In this document: positions 53,349-64,000 of the stretch, piece by piece
Layout: every line of letters starts with the position of its first letter
Numbering within the stretch: the first letter of the stretch is position 1
Source: Chitinophaga pinensis
GTDB taxonomy: Bacteria > Bacteroidota > Bacteroidia > UBA7662
NCBI GenBank assembly: GCA_945874665.1
Contig: CAMCHJ010000007.1
Coordinates: forward strand, 1-64,000
DNA: 64,000 nucleotides
Direction: 5' to 3'
The notes under the pieces: generated by a model
What the model saw: only the letters and a program-made list of their open reading frames with translations
Told to the model about the DNA's origin: nothing
Databases searched by the model: none
Program-made: the position numbers and the translations under genes

Positions 53349-54047
53349 ATGATTTCACCTCAAGACCACCCGGTTCATCCCGACTATTCAATACTCACCA
53401 CTAAGTACCAGTCGACTTGGCAAGGCCTACTTCAGTTTGAACTGATCAGTAAGTTTGGCCGCTTATTTCTCGCAAATAGAGCCCCAAGTCTGCCTCAACA
53501 AAATTTATTACACTTAGGCTGTGGCACTACTTATTTGAAAGGCTGGGTAAATGCAGATTTTTTTAGACTGCTTTTTTGGAAAAAGCCACAACCCGAATGG
53601 CAACTCGATTTACGGTTCCCGCTCAAATGTGATAACAACCACTGGGATGGCGTATTTACCGAACATACTTTTGAACACCTCACACCGGCTTCGATATTAG
53701 CCTTGTTTAAGGAATTGCACAGAACCATGAAGCCTGGTGCGTATTTGCGGATTTGTGTTCCTGGACTCGACCAAAGCATAAAACCATTTATCGACCCTAA
53801 CGACCAAAGTGAAAACGCAAAAGAAATGCGCATGCTTTACGGTAATTTAGCCACTGCCATTTGGAGCCTAACCCAAACTTGGGGGCATTACTCAGTTTGG
53901 AATGGCGAACACATGGTTGATTTTTTGAAAACAGCAGGCTTTTCCGAAGCCCAAGAGGTAGCTTTTGGTGAAGGTGCAAATCACGATATCATCAAAGACA
54001 ACGCCAATCGAAAGCATGGTTCTCTTTATGTAGAAGCGCGAAAGTAA
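53349..54047 (+). CDS. Class-I SAM-dependent methyltransferase
   Basis: LLHLGCGTTYLKGWVNADFF, WDGVFTEHTFEHLTPASILALFKELHRTMKPGAYLRI. Confidence 0.85.
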   Translation: MISPQDHPVHPDYSILTTKYQSTWQGLLQFELISKFGRLFLANRAPSLPQQNLLHLGCGTTYLKGWVNADFFRLLFWKKPQPEWQLDLRFPLKCDNNHWDGVFTEHTFEHLTPASILALFKELHRTMKPGAYLRICVPGLDQSIKPFIDPNDQSENAKEMRMLYGNLATAIWSLTQTWGHYSVWNGEHMVDFLKTAGFSEAQEVAFGEGANHDIIKDNANRKHGSLYVEARK

Positions 54048-54114
54048 ATCGTAGCCATTGCCTCCATGCCACATGCTTGGAACCTAGCAGCTTCAAATTT
54101 TGTTTTAACCCCTT

Positions 54115-56316
54115 ATGCCCCTCTACAAAAAAACCATCGCCGTAAGCGGCATGAGTTGCGCGGCTTGCGCCAGCAGCGTGGGCAGTTTGGCCATGGCACA
54201 ACCCGGTGTTAAAAATGCCCAAGTCAATTACGCTACACATACTTTGTTGCTCGAATACGACCAGCATGCCAGCTTACCGGCCATCCAAAAAGCCGTACAA
54301 AGCGGTGGCTACGACCTGCTCATCGATGCTGATGATGCGGTGGAAAGCAGTCGCCTGGAGCAACAAAAGCAATACAAAGTGCTGCTGCGTAACCTCTGGG
54401 GTGCTTCCCTCCTTACCCTACCTCTATTTTTATTGGGGATGTTTTGGATGGATGCGCCCCATGCAAACCTTTGGATGCTGGCGCTAAGCATTCCCGTACT
54501 CTTTTATTTCGGCCGACAATTTTACATTAACGCCTATAAACAAGCTAGGGCCAAACGCGCCAATATGGACACCCTGGTGGCGCTCAGCACGGGTATCGCC
54601 TTCATTTTTAGCTTGTTCAACACCTTTTTCCCTGAATACTGGCACAGTCGCGGTCTACACCCTCACGTATACTACGAAACCGCTGCCGTCATCATCACCT
54701 TCATTTTACTCGGCCGGGTGTTGGAGGCACGTGCCAAAGCCGGCACCGCAGCGGCTATTTCGAAGCTACTGGGCGCACAGCCCAAAACCGTAATGGTCAT
54801 TCGTGCTGGCAAACACCTTGAAATCGCCATCAATAGCGTGCAATTAGGCGATTTGCTGCTCGTAAGGGCCGGTGAAAAAATCCCGGTAGACGGCCAAGTG
54901 CAAAACGGCAGCTCTTATGTGGATGAATCGATGCTTACCGGCGAACCCGTAGCTGTTGGCAAAAATGAGGGAGATGCCCTTTTTGCTGGCACGATCAACC
55001 AAGCAGGGAGCTTGGAGATGCTGGCCACAAAAGTGGGTAAAGACACCCTCCTCGCTCAAATTGTGAGGCGTGTACAGGAGGCGCAAGGCAGTCAAGCGCC
55101 CGTGCAGCAGCTCGTTGACCGCATTGCAAGCATTTTTGTGCCAGTGGTGCTGGGTATTGCACTGCTGAGCATGGTCGTTTGGGTGGTTTCAGGAGTCGAA
55201 AACGCCTTTTCCCATGCCCTTCTCGCCATGGTTACCGTGCTGGTGATTGCTTGTCCCTGCGCCCTCGGCCTCGCCACCCCCACCGCCATCATGGTCGGGG
55301 TAGGAAAAGGCGCTAGCTTAGGCTTGCTCATTCGCGATGCGGAGAGTTTAGAGCGTGGCCGGCAGATAACCCAAGTGGTGATCGACAAAACAGGTACCCT
55401 TACCAGAGCTCAAGCAGTGGTGCGGCAAGTAAGCTGGCACCCCAGTTCGGGCGACAAAGCCGCGCTCGAGGCCGTGTTGCTGGCTGGCGAACGGCAGTCG
55501 GACCACCCCCTCGCACAATCCATCGTACGCGAACTCGAAGGTCACAATATCCAAGCCTTACCCGTTGATACCTTTGAAAACCTACCCGGCAAAGGCATCC
55601 GCTTTGAAGTGGCCGGCCGGCAATGGTACGCAGGCAACTTGGCCTTGTTGCAAAGCGCCGGTATCCAACTAAGCGACTTTTGGCAAGATCATCCTCAGAC
55701 AGATACCCTGGTTTGGTTTGCCGACGAGCAAGATGCCTTGGCCTGTGTGCAGCTGCACGACCCCGTGCGCGCAGATGCCGCTGCCTTCATCCAACAACTC
55801 CAAAAGAAAGGTATGGAAGTACATTTGCTGAGTGGCGACCGCCAAGCTACTGCTGCACAAGTAGCCACGGAACTCGGTATTGGTAAGGTACGAGGCGATA
55901 TGCTGCCGAGCGACAAAGCTGCGTATTTGCGCGATTTGCAGGCGCAAGGAAAGGTGGTGGCCATGATCGGAGACGGTATTAACGACAGTGAGGCCTTGGC
56001 TACGGCCGACCTCAGCATCGCCATGGGACAGGGCTCCGACTTGGCCATTGACGTGGCCAGGGTGACTTTACTCAATAATGACCTCCATAAAATCCCTGCC
56101 TTTTTCCAACTCTCCAAAAAAACCGTGGGCACCATCCACCAAAACCTTTTTTGGGCCTTTATATACAACATCATTGGCATTCCCGTGGCCGCAGGCTTGC
56201 TGTACCCCTTCACCGGCTTTTTACTCAACCCCATGTTGGCAGGCGCGGCCATGGCCCTTAGCTCTGTGAGCGTGGTTTTAAATAGTTTACGACTCAAATA
56301 CACCTATTTATCATGA
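54115..56316 (+). CDS. copA: Copper-translocating P1B-type ATPase
   Basis: [13 protein letters not shown] domain, [37 protein letters not shown]. Confidence 0.95.
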   Translation: MPLYKKTIAVSGMSCAACASSVGSLAMAQPGVKNAQVNYATHTLLLEYDQHASLPAIQKAVQSGGYDLLIDADDAVESSRLEQQKQYKVLLRNLWGASLLTLPLFLLGMFWMDAPHANLWMLALSIPVLFYFGRQFYINAYKQARAKRANMDTLVALSTGIAFIFSLFNTFFPEYWHSRGLHPHVYYETAAVIITFILLGRVLEARAKAGTAAAISKLLGAQPKTVMVIRAGKHLEIAINSVQLGDLLLVRAGEKIPVDGQVQNGSSYVDESMLTGEPVAVGKNEGDALFAGTINQAGSLEMLATKVGKDTLLAQIVRRVQEAQGSQAPVQQLVDRIASIFVPVVLGIALLSMVVWVVSGVENAFSHALLAMVTVLVIACPCALGLATPTAIMVGVGKGASLGLLIRDAESLERGRQITQVVIDKTGTLTRAQAVVRQVSWHPSSGDKAALEAVLLAGERQSDHPLAQSIVRELEGHNIQALPVDTFENLPGKGIRFEVAGRQWYAGNLALLQSAGIQLSDFWQDHPQTDTLVWFADEQDALACVQLHDPVRADAAAFIQQLQKKGMEVHLLSGDRQATAAQVATELGIGKVRGDMLPSDKAAYLRDLQAQGKVVAMIGDGINDSEALATADLSIAMGQGSDLAIDVARVTLLNNDLHKIPAFFQLSKKTVGTIHQNLFWAFIYNIIGIPVAAGLLYPFTGFLLNPMLAGAAMALSSVSVVLNSLRLKYTYLS

Positions 56317-56528
56317 CAACCTTACAATTCAAATCCAATATCAAGTGTGCCGGCTGCATCAGCGCCGTGCAAAACGACCTCAACAACCTTGCAGGTATAA
56401 GTCACTGGGAGGTAGACATTACCCATCCCGATAAAATACTTACTGTTGAGAGCGAGACAGGCGAAACAAAAACGGTGATCGACACCCTGCAAGCGCTGGG
56501 CTACAAAGCCGAACCTATCGACGCCTAA
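56313..56528 (+). CDS. Heavy-metal-associated domain protein (copper-chaperone-like)
   Basis: [17 protein letters not shown]; 4-nt overlap with copA. Confidence 0.85.
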   Translation: MTTLQFKSNIKCAGCISAVQNDLNNLAGISHWEVDITHPDKILTVESETGETKTVIDTLQALGYKAEPIDA

Positions 56529-56604
56529 AAGGCCGTCTCAAACCGCATGAAACCAACATGAATGACATAAACCAACGCGGTTGTGTTTTTCTCCTTATTT
56601 TTAG

Positions 56605-57279
56605 ATGATGGAAGAGTTACAACCCGCCTTTATCCCCTATGTCGGGGCAAATTTTAGTCTCGAAGAAAGCGTACAGCGTGCCGAAGACTTCGCGGCTGAT
56701 TTGCAAAAAAGGCGTAGTGTTCGCGACTTCAGCACGCAGGACGTGCCCAAATCGATTATCGAGTCCTTGATCAAGGCTGCAGCGGCTGCCCCATCAGGTG
56801 CAAACCGACAACCTTACACTTTTTGCGCCATTGCCAGTCCTAAAATCAAAAAAAAGATCCGTGAAGCCGCCGAAAAGGAGGAGTTTATCAATTATAACGG
56901 CCGCATGGACACTCAGTGGCTCGATGATCTCAAACCGCTAGGTACCGATTGGCACAAGCCCTTTCTAGAAACAGCACCTTGGCTCATCGTAGCCTTTAGA
57001 AAAGGATATGAAATAGAAAGTGATGGGAAGCACCAAAACTACTACGTGCAGGAGTCTGTAGGATTGGCTTGTGGATTTTTGCTTGCTGCCATACACCAGG
57101 CCGGCCTCATTACCCTTACCCATACACCGAGCCCCATGGCTTTTTTGCAAAAGATACTCAAACGCCCTGAAAACGAAAAGCCGTTTCTACTACTGCCAGT
57201 AGGATACCCCGCCAAAGACGCTCAAGTGCCAAACCTGCGTAAGAAAAGGCTGGAGGAAGTCTCCGTTTGGTACCTTTGA
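56605..57279 (+). CDS. Nitroreductase-family protein
   Basis: RRSVRDFSTQDVP, AAAAAPSGANRQPYTF, LPVGYPAKDAQVP. Confidence 0.9.
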   Translation: MMEELQPAFIPYVGANFSLEESVQRAEDFAADLQKRRSVRDFSTQDVPKSIIESLIKAAAAAPSGANRQPYTFCAIASPKIKKKIREAAEKEEFINYNGRMDTQWLDDLKPLGTDWHKPFLETAPWLIVAFRKGYEIESDGKHQNYYVQESVGLACGFLLAAIHQAGLITLTHTPSPMAFLQKILKRPENEKPFLLLPVGYPAKDAQVPNLRKKRLEEVSVWYL

Positions 57280-57299
57280 ACAGCAGCTTTAAAAGTGCA

Positions 57300-57824
57300 T
57301 CAATCGTGGCCCTTCAAAAAGTCGCGCCAGCCACCAGCTTCTAAGTCCTTGGCATCGTCGATCACCTTTTCGCGCAACCGCTCTTTGAACTCCCGCACCC
57401 GTTGCATGACCACGGCATCGTGAGAAGCCACAATTTGAGCGGCTAAAATGCCAGCATTGCGGGCACCGTTGAGTGCCATAGTGGCCACGGGAACACCAGC
57501 CGGCATTTGCAAAATCGACAAAACCGAATCCCAGCCGTCGATGCTGTTGCTCGACTTGATGGGCACCCCAATCACGGCCAAGGGCGTAATAGAAGCCACC
57601 ATGCCTGGCAAATGGGCGGCGCCACCAGCTCCAGCAATAATCACTTCAAGGCCCTTACCAACTGCTTTTTGTGCATAATCGACCATGCGCTCAGGCGTAC
57701 GGTGCGCCGAAACCACAGTGAGCTCGTAGGCCACACCTAGTTCTTCTAAAACAAGGGCGGCTTCTTTCATGATGGGTAAGTCGCTGCTGCTACCCATGAT
57801 AATTCCAACTTTGGCTTGCGTCAT
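57300..57824 (-). CDS. purE: N5-carboxyaminoimidazole ribonucleotide mutase
   Basis: GIIMGSSSDLPIM, SAHRTPERM, AGAGGAAHLPGM. Confidence 0.96.
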   Translation of the reverse strand: MTQAKVGIIMGSSSDLPIMKEAALVLEELGVAYELTVVSAHRTPERMVDYAQKAVGKGLEVIIAGAGGAAHLPGMVASITPLAVIGVPIKSSNSIDGWDSVLSILQMPAGVPVATMALNGARNAGILAAQIVASHDAVVMQRVREFKERLREKVIDDAKDLEAGGWRDFLKGHD

Positions 57825-58978
57825 TTGCTGATTACTTTTAGTTGATGTTGAACTTTTTTAGCTAAAACCCGGGCTTCAGCCAAGGTTTTCCGGAGAATGG
57901 TAACATGGCCCATCTTGCGAAACGGGCGCGTTTGCCTTTTGCCATACACATGTAAATATACACCGTCGAGTGCCATGATGTGCTCGGCACCTTGGTAGTA
58001 CACTTCACCACTGTGGTTTTCAGTGCCAACGAGGTTTACCATCACACTGGGACTGTGCAGGGCAGGATCGCCAAGCGGCAAGCCCAAAATTCCTCGTAAA
58101 TGTTGCTCATATTGCGATGTATAACAGGCTTCGATGGTAAAATGACCGCTGTTGTGCGGTCGTGGTGCAGCCTCATTTACCAACAAACGGCCATCTTTGG
58201 TCATAAAAAACTCTACCGCCAACAAGCCGCATAAATTTAACTCTCGGATGAGGCGGGTGGCCAGTACTTCGGCTTCGGCCAGCACGTGTGCGGGGGAGCT
58301 AGCAGGACACTCCACTTCTTCTACCAAATTAGCTTCGGGATGGAATACCATTTCGCAGGCAGGAAAGCAGCGCACCTCATCTTGGGCGTTGCGTGCGGCA
58401 ATCACCGCAATTTCAGCAGCAATCGGCGCCAGCTCTTCACACAAACAAGCCACATGTGGCAAGTCATTGAGGTCTTCTGCCGTTCGAATTACCTTCACCC
58501 CTTTGCCGTCGTAGCCAAAACGGGTCGATTTCCAAACAAAAGGCAGCGCTTGGCGGCCTTCGCGTACGGCATCTTCTAAAGTCACCACACCGGGATAAAA
58601 GCTTGCCCCAGTAGTTGGGAAATTCTTCTGTAGGTAAAACTGTTTCTGAATGCCCTTGTCTTGGATGATGCCCAAGCCCTCCGGATCGGGATGCACCTGC
58701 TTGCCCATGGCTTTAAGTGCTTGCAAGGCCTCCGTATTTACGTGTTCAATTTCGATGGTGATCACATCACAATCGCGACCAAAAGCCACCACCGTATCAT
58801 AATCCATCAAATCACCTTGTATAAATTCATTACAAGCAATAGCGCAGGGGGCATCGGCCGAAGGGTCAAGCACCCGGGTGCGTATGTCGAGCCGGCGGGT
58901 ATCATACAGCAGCATCTTACCCAGCTGTCCGCCGCCCAAAATACCCAATGTAAAATCTGAAGAAAAGAGGGTTTTCAC
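57821..58978 (-). CDS. purK: N5-carboxyaminoimidazole ribonucleotide synthase
   Basis: GILGGGQLGKML, NEAAPRPHNSGHFTIEAC; 4-nt overlap with purE. Confidence 0.96.
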   Translation of the reverse strand: MKTLFSSDFTLGILGGGQLGKMLLYDTRRLDIRTRVLDPSADAPCAIACNEFIQGDLMDYDTVVAFGRDCDVITIEIEHVNTEALQALKAMGKQVHPDPEGLGIIQDKGIQKQFYLQKNFPTTGASFYPGVVTLEDAVREGRQALPFVWKSTRFGYDGKGVKVIRTAEDLNDLPHVACLCEELAPIAAEIAVIAARNAQDEVRCFPACEMVFHPEANLVEEVECPASSPAHVLAEAEVLATRLIRELNLCGLLAVEFFMTKDGRLLVNEAAPRPHNSGHFTIEACYTSQYEQHLRGILGLPLGDPALHSPSVMVNLVGTENHSGEVYYQGAEHIMALDGVYLHVYGKRQTRPFRKMGHVTILRKTLAEARVLAKKVQHQLKVISK

Positions 58979-59137
58979 CTCGCAAAAATAGGGATAAAAA
59001 CGAGAAGGCTGCGGTTCAATTGCAAGTCAAGGCTCCCGAAAGTAGCCAATCTCAGAAACACCGTCTAAAATTTGACCCGATTTCAAAAACAGTAAGAACA
59101 AAAACTTGTTAATCTAATTTAACAAATAAACCACATC

Positions 59138-59165
59138 GGAAACGATTATAGTATAAAAAGTTTCC
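59138..59165. promoter_or_regulatory. Inverted repeat GGAAAC-N16-GTTTCC, candidate TetR operator
   Basis: Sits just upstream of the TAGTTTTG box (59167-59174) and the tetR-like ATG at 59182. Confidence 0.5.
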
Positions 59166-59181
59166 ATAGTTTTGTGCCTCG

Positions 59182-59823
59182 ATGTTAGAACAAGTAAGAC
59201 ATTTACTCGACCGTACGCGGGATTTATTTTTCCGTTATGGCATCAAAAGCATGACAATGGATGACATTGCCAGGCAATTGGGCATGTCTAAAAAGACCAT
59301 TTATACGCATTTCCCAGACAAAAAAACGATGCTCAAGGCCATGATGTCGGACTTTTTGAACTGCCACCACCAAGAAGTGCAGCAGGCCAAAAAAGACAGC
59401 GGCAATGCCATTGAAGAAATGTTTGTGATTGCCGGCTTGGGCATGGAGCGCATGGACAAAATCACCCCGGGCTTCATTTTCGACCTGCGCAAATACCATG
59501 GCGACATTTGGTCGACTTTCGAAACCTTCCGGAATACCTCCATCTACCAAGAAGTAACCAGTAATTTACGGCGCGGCATCAGCGAAGGTTTATTTCGAGA
59601 AGATGTTGACATCGAAATAGCTGCCCACATGCACATTCAGCACCTCAACTTAATTGTTGATCCGGGTAGTTTTTCACAAACCAACAAACCAGTACGCAGT
59701 ATTTTATACACCATCATGATCACCTTTATCCGTGGTTTAGCCACTACCAAAGGCCTTAAGGAACTTGACAAAATGATGGCCAACACCAGCTTGTTAAACC
59801 AATCCAATTCTATACAATCCTAA
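59182..59823 (+). CDS. TetR-family transcriptional regulator
   Basis: N-terminal HTH: YGIKSMTMDDIARQLGMSKKTIYTHFPDKKTML. Confidence 0.92.
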   Translation: MLEQVRHLLDRTRDLFFRYGIKSMTMDDIARQLGMSKKTIYTHFPDKKTMLKAMMSDFLNCHHQEVQQAKKDSGNAIEEMFVIAGLGMERMDKITPGFIFDLRKYHGDIWSTFETFRNTSIYQEVTSNLRRGISEGLFREDVDIEIAAHMHIQHLNLIVDPGSFSQTNKPVRSILYTIMITFIRGLATTKGLKELDKMMANTSLLNQSNSIQS

Positions 59824-61175
59824 TGTACCTACTCAAACGCCTCCCCGCTCTGGCTGTGTTGCTGCTCCTATTCGGTAACAGTATGGCCCAGGCACAAAGC
59901 AGTTTTACCTTGAAAGAAGCCGTTGATTACGCACTTCAAAACAATGTAAAAGCCAAAAATGCCCAGCTCGACGTGCGCATTGCCAAAATGAAAGTGCGTG
60001 AAATTACCACCATTGGTTTTCCGAAAATAAGTGCTTCTTACGGTGTTAACAACAACTACATCATTCAAAGGGCCATTATTCCCGATGGAGGTATCTTTGG
60101 AGGCACTCCCGGTCAGCCTTTGGCACTCGAATTTCAGCCTCAATACGGCGGCAATGCTTCGCTAAACCTCAACCAATTGTTGTTTGATGGCTCATACATT
60201 GTAGGCTTACAGGCTGCTCAAACCTATCGTGACCTCGCTGCACGTTCGAACGAAATGACCCAAGTAGAAGTCGCTGAAAACGTCAAGAAAGCGTATTACG
60301 GGGTTTTAGTAATGAAGGAGCGAAAGGAATTGTTAAACACATCCTTACTGCTTCTCGACAGCACACTTGCTGAAATGAAGTCGATGTATGCCAACGGTTT
60401 TATCGAAAAAATAGATGTAGATCGGTTACAAGTGCAGCGTAACAATTTTGCGGTAGAGCGTGATAAAATCAATCGTTTTGACGAAATCACCTTGCTTTTG
60501 CTCAAGTTTCAGATGGGCTACCCGCTTGATCAACCCCTTGTGCTAATTGATAAACTGCGTGAAGTTGCCTTTGATGACAACATCCTCGAGCAAACAGGGG
60601 TAAATCCGATGGACCGCCCCGAAATGCGCCTCCTACAAACCCAAAAAGCAGCTACTAAATTAGAGCTCAAAAACATCAAAGCGGGATACCTGCCATCGAT
60701 TGGCATTCAGGCGTCACGCGGGGCTTTGGCTGGTGCCAATAACTTTGACCAAGTGCTTGACCCCAATGGCAGCTGGTTCGCCTATGGCGCTGTTGGCATC
60801 GGCGTAAATTGGAACATCTTCGACAGCTTTACCAAACGCTATCAAGCCCAGCAAAAGCGTATTGAGATAGAGAAGGTTGATAACACCATCTTTGATTTTA
60901 ACAAGGCGGTGATGCTGCAATCGAGCCAAGCCAGCATCATGCTCCGCAACAGCTACGAAACCATGAAAGTGCAGGAGCAAAACCTCCAACTGTCAACCGA
61001 CGTATTGCGCGTGAGCCGCATCAAATACCAAGAAGGCGTAGGCTCGAACCTCGAAGTAATCAATGCAGAAGCTGGATTTAGAGAGGCGCAAGCCAATTAT
61101 TACAATGCGGTGTATGACTTGCTCATCGCCAAAGTAGAGCTTGAAAAAGCCAAAGGACAACTATTACTCAAATAA
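59823..61175 (+). CDS. TolC-family outer-membrane efflux protein
   Basis: Signal peptide, FTLKEAVDYALQNN, RISRIKYQEGVGSNLEVINAEAGFREAQANYYNAVYD-type repeat. Confidence 0.92.
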   Translation: MYLLKRLPALAVLLLLFGNSMAQAQSSFTLKEAVDYALQNNVKAKNAQLDVRIAKMKVREITTIGFPKISASYGVNNNYIIQRAIIPDGGIFGGTPGQPLALEFQPQYGGNASLNLNQLLFDGSYIVGLQAAQTYRDLAARSNEMTQVEVAENVKKAYYGVLVMKERKELLNTSLLLLDSTLAEMKSMYANGFIEKIDVDRLQVQRNNFAVERDKINRFDEITLLLLKFQMGYPLDQPLVLIDKLREVAFDDNILEQTGVNPMDRPEMRLLQTQKAATKLELKNIKAGYLPSIGIQASRGALAGANNFDQVLDPNGSWFAYGAVGIGVNWNIFDSFTKRYQAQQKRIEIEKVDNTIFDFNKAVMLQSSQASIMLRNSYETMKVQEQNLQLSTDVLRVSRIKYQEGVGSNLEVINAEAGFREAQANYYNAVYDLLIAKVELEKAKGQLLLK

Positions 61176-61193
61176 AAACGACCCCCACCTAAT

Positions 61194-62312
61194 ATGTTAC
61201 GTAAATTACTTTTCGCAGTCATCGCCCTTGCTGGCATCACTGCTTGCAGCACCGAGGCAACCTCTGATAAAGCTGCCCTTTTAGAAGACCTTAAAAAACA
61301 GCAGGCCGAGCTCGCCATCCAAATCAAGCAGCTCGAAAGCGAGTTAACCGAAAGCGGCGAGCTGCCTCCTAGCGGCAAGCAAGTGGTTGTTGAAGGCGTG
61401 GAAAGCGGTCCATTTGAAACCTACCTCGAAGTACAAGGCCGCGTTGATGCGCGTGAAAGTTTAGATGCTACCGCAGAAAACATGGGCATTGTTCGAAGCA
61501 TCAACGTAAAAGCTGGTGATAAAGTAGCCAAAGGAGCTGTGTTGGCCGAGCTCGACAACGACTTGCTCAAGCGCTCCATCGATGAAGTAAGAACTCAGTA
61601 CGACTTTGCCAAACAACTTTTTGTGAAGCAAGAAAACCTTTGGAAGCAAAAAATAGGCTCAGAAGTACAGTATTTGCAAGCCAAAAACCAAAAAGAAAGT
61701 TTAGAAGGTCGTTTGGCCACTTTGCAAACCCAGCTCAACATGTCCCGCATAACGGCACCCGTAGCTGGCACGGTAGACGAAGTAAATATAAAGTTAGGCC
61801 AGGCAGTTAGTCCCGGGCTCCCTGCCTTTAAAGTAGTAAACTACAACAACATGCGCGTAGTTGCCGAATTGGCCGAATCCTACATTTCGAAAGTCAAAAA
61901 AGGTGATGATGTATTGTTGTACTTCAAAGACTACGACAAAGAATCGCCTGCCAAGATAAGCTACGTAGCCAAAACCATCAATCAAATGAACCGCACCTTT
62001 CGGGTTGAAACCGACCTCGATACCCGTACTGCTACTTACAACCCCAACATGATCGTAGTGCTGCGCATCAACGATTATGCCGTTGATTCGGCCATCACCG
62101 TACCCATCAACCTCATTCAGCGCGCTGAAACAGGCATGTATATAATGGTTGCCGAGCAAAAAGACAAGCAGTGGTTTGCACGTCGCCAAGCCATAAGCAC
62201 TGGCAAAACGTATGGCTCACGCACCGAAATCACGGCCGGACTCAGTCTCAGCAGCAAGCTCATCACAGTAGGTTACGCCGACCTCAACGAAGGTCAGGAA
62301 ATACGCTTCTAA
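61194..62312 (+). CDS. RND efflux periplasmic adaptor, predicted lipoprotein
   Basis: Lipobox LAGITAC, coiled-coil, barrel-sandwich segments (VKAGDKVAKGAVLAELD; ITAPVAGTVDEVNIKLGQAV). Confidence 0.92.
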   Translation: MLRKLLFAVIALAGITACSTEATSDKAALLEDLKKQQAELAIQIKQLESELTESGELPPSGKQVVVEGVESGPFETYLEVQGRVDARESLDATAENMGIVRSINVKAGDKVAKGAVLAELDNDLLKRSIDEVRTQYDFAKQLFVKQENLWKQKIGSEVQYLQAKNQKESLEGRLATLQTQLNMSRITAPVAGTVDEVNIKLGQAVSPGLPAFKVVNYNNMRVVAELAESYISKVKKGDDVLLYFKDYDKESPAKISYVAKTINQMNRTFRVETDLDTRTATYNPNMIVVLRINDYAVDSAITVPINLIQRAETGMYIMVAEQKDKQWFARRQAISTGKTYGSRTEITAGLSLSSKLITVGYADLNEGQEIRF

Positions 62313-62327
62313 GCCCCAAAAACGCAA

Positions 62328-64000
62328 ATGAACGACTTAAAGCCATTCAAAGAATTTAAGCCTACCAGTTGGGCCATCGACAACAGGATCACCATTTTTA
62401 TCCTGTCGGCGATCATCACCCTGGCCGGCTTTTCGGTGTATAACTCCATCCCCAAGGAGCAGTTCCCCGAAATTGTAATCCCCACCATCTACGTAAGCAC
62501 CGTGTACCCAGGTACCTCGCCTGCCGACATGGAAAACTTGGTGACCAAGCCCATTGAAAAGCAAATCAAGGGCATTTCGGGTATCAAAAAGCTCACTTCT
62601 AACTCGCTACAAGACTTTTCGAACGTCATTGTAGAGTTTGACACCGATGTAGACGTGACCGTGGCGAAGCAAAAAGTAAAGGATGCGGTCGACAAAGCCC
62701 GTTCTGAGCTACCTAAAGACCTCCCCCAAGACCCAACGGTGCTCGAAATCGACTTGTCGGAGATCCCAATCATGTTCATCAACCTATCGGGCAAAATCGA
62801 TTTAGCCAAGTTAAAAGACTATGCCGACGATCTTAAAGACGTGATCGAAGGTGTAAGCTCGGTAAACCGCGTAGACCTTGTAGGAGCACTCGAGCGCGAA
62901 ATACAGGTAGATGTGGACATGTACAAAATGCAAGCCGCCAAAATCACAATGGATGATATTGAGCGCGCCATCAAGTACGAAAACATGACCATTTCGGGCG
63001 GTAGCATCAACACCGGTGAAATGAAAAGGGCCATCCGTGTGGCCGGTGAATTCAAAAAAGTAAGCGAGCTCAGCAACATCATCGTCACCAGCATGCCTGG
63101 CACGCCAGTGTACCTCCGCGACATCGCCACCATTACCGACGGATTTAAAGAAAAAGAGTCGTTTGCCCGCTTAAACGGCGAAAACGTAATCACCCTCAAC
63201 GTCATCAAGCGATCAGGCGAAAACCTCATCAGCACCGCCGACGACATCCGGGCGATACTCGACACCCAGCGCGAAAAGCTGCCGACCGAGCTTAAAATCA
63301 CCGTTACTGGCGACCAAAGCACCTTTACCCGCACCACGGTGCACGACCTCACCAACACCATCATCATCGGCTTTATACTCGTAACCTTGGTGTTGATGTT
63401 CTTCATGGGTACCACCAACGCCATGTTTGTGGGCTTATCGGTACCGCTTTCGAGCTTCTTGGCCTTCTTGTTTATGCCGAGCATCGACTTTACCATGAAC
63501 ATGATCGTGCTGTTTTCGCTCCTCATGGCGCTCGGCGTGGTGGTGGATGATGCCATTGTGGTGGTAGAAAACATCCACCGTTTGTATGGGAATGGGCGAC
63601 GAAAAATCGACAAAGCCGCTAAAATGGCTGCTGGAGAAATCTTTTTGCCCGTATTGGCAGGTACCGCAACCACCATTGCCCCTTTCTTGCCATTGGCCTT
63701 TTGGAGTGGCGTGGTAGGTAAGTTCATGTATTTTTTACCCATCACCCTCATCCTCACCCTCACAGCATCCTTACTAGTAGCTTACATCATCAACCCGGTT
63801 TTTGCGGTGCAGTTTATGAAGCCCGAACACAAAAGCATTGGTCCAGTTGAGCAAAAGCGCAAAAAACGTTCCCTTGTACTCCTCTCCATTGGCTTTGCCG
63901 CGGCTGCCATGATTGCCCATCTGATGGCTTCACCGGGTATTGGTAACTTCCTCCTTTTTGTAGTAGGCGTGTTGTGGTTGAACCGTTATGTACTCACCCC
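62328..64000 (+). CDS. RND (AcrB/MexB-type) efflux permease, N-terminal part, runs off window
   Basis: ATG at 62328; WAIDNRITIFILSAIITLAGFSVYNSIPKEQFPEIVIPTIYVSTVYPGTSPADMENLVTKPIEK; TM region VVVDDAIVVVENI. Confidence 0.93.
   Translation, partial: MNDLKPFKEFKPTSWAIDNRITIFILSAIITLAGFSVYNSIPKEQFPEIVIPTIYVSTVYPGTSPADMENLVTKPIEKQIKGISGIKKLTSNSLQDFSNVIVEFDTDVDVTVAKQKVKDAVDKARSELPKDLPQDPTVLEIDLSEIPIMFINLSGKIDLAKLKDYADDLKDVIEGVSSVNRVDLVGALEREIQVDVDMYKMQAAKITMDDIERAIKYENMTISGGSINTGEMKRAIRVAGEFKKVSELSNIIVTSMPGTPVYLRDIATITDGFKEKESFARLNGENVITLNVIKRSGENLISTADDIRAILDTQREKLPTELKITVTGDQSTFTRTTVHDLTNTIIIGFILVTLVLMFFMGTTNAMFVGLSVPLSSFLAFLFMPSIDFTMNMIVLFSLLMALGVVVDDAIVVVENIHRLYGNGRRKIDKAAKMAAGEIFLPVLAGTATTIAPFLPLAFWSGVVGKFMYFLPITLILTLTASLLVAYIINPVFAVQFMKPEHKSIGPVEQKRKKRSLVLLSIGFAAAAMIAHLMASPGIGNFLLFVVGVLWLNRYVLT

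Noticed and set aside
62819-63763. 314-aa minus-strand ORF
   Set aside because: Antisense to the RND permease; Ser/Met-rich shadow translation.

Overview
This 64 kb window reads as a chromosomal segment of a Bacteroidota bacterium. Supporting signs are TAnnTTTG-type promoters, a T9SS-like C-terminal sorting domain, a type III glutamine synthetase and Bacteroidota-style protein families. Most of it is housekeeping: a dcw cell-wall cluster (mraZ-rsmH-ftsL-ftsI-murE-mraY-murD), gap-pgk, tRNA-Glu, metH-metF, grpE-dnaJ, tpx, purL, purE-purK, glnN, copA, and a TetR/TolC/RND efflux operon cut by the window end. The best candidate for an unusual system is at about 11.5-17.3 kb. There an esterase lies divergent to an ATP-grasp ligase with an AT-hook-like tail, followed by a GCS2/YbdK-type carboxylate-amine ligase, a class-I glutamine amidotransferase and a second ATP-grasp-like protein that looks circularly permuted. 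Together they suggest a peptide or amide-forming pathway of unknown product. Other notable signals are: a SAM-I riboswitch before metH whose 5' P1 arm is perfectly complementary to a segment overlapping a terminator that abuts the start codon; a DnaJ that has lost zinc motifs 1 and 4 but kept 2 and 3; dispersed GATTTATGATTT-type intergenic repeats; and several promoter-proximal inverted repeats. All calls come from reading the sequence and the supplied ORF translations. No database search was run.
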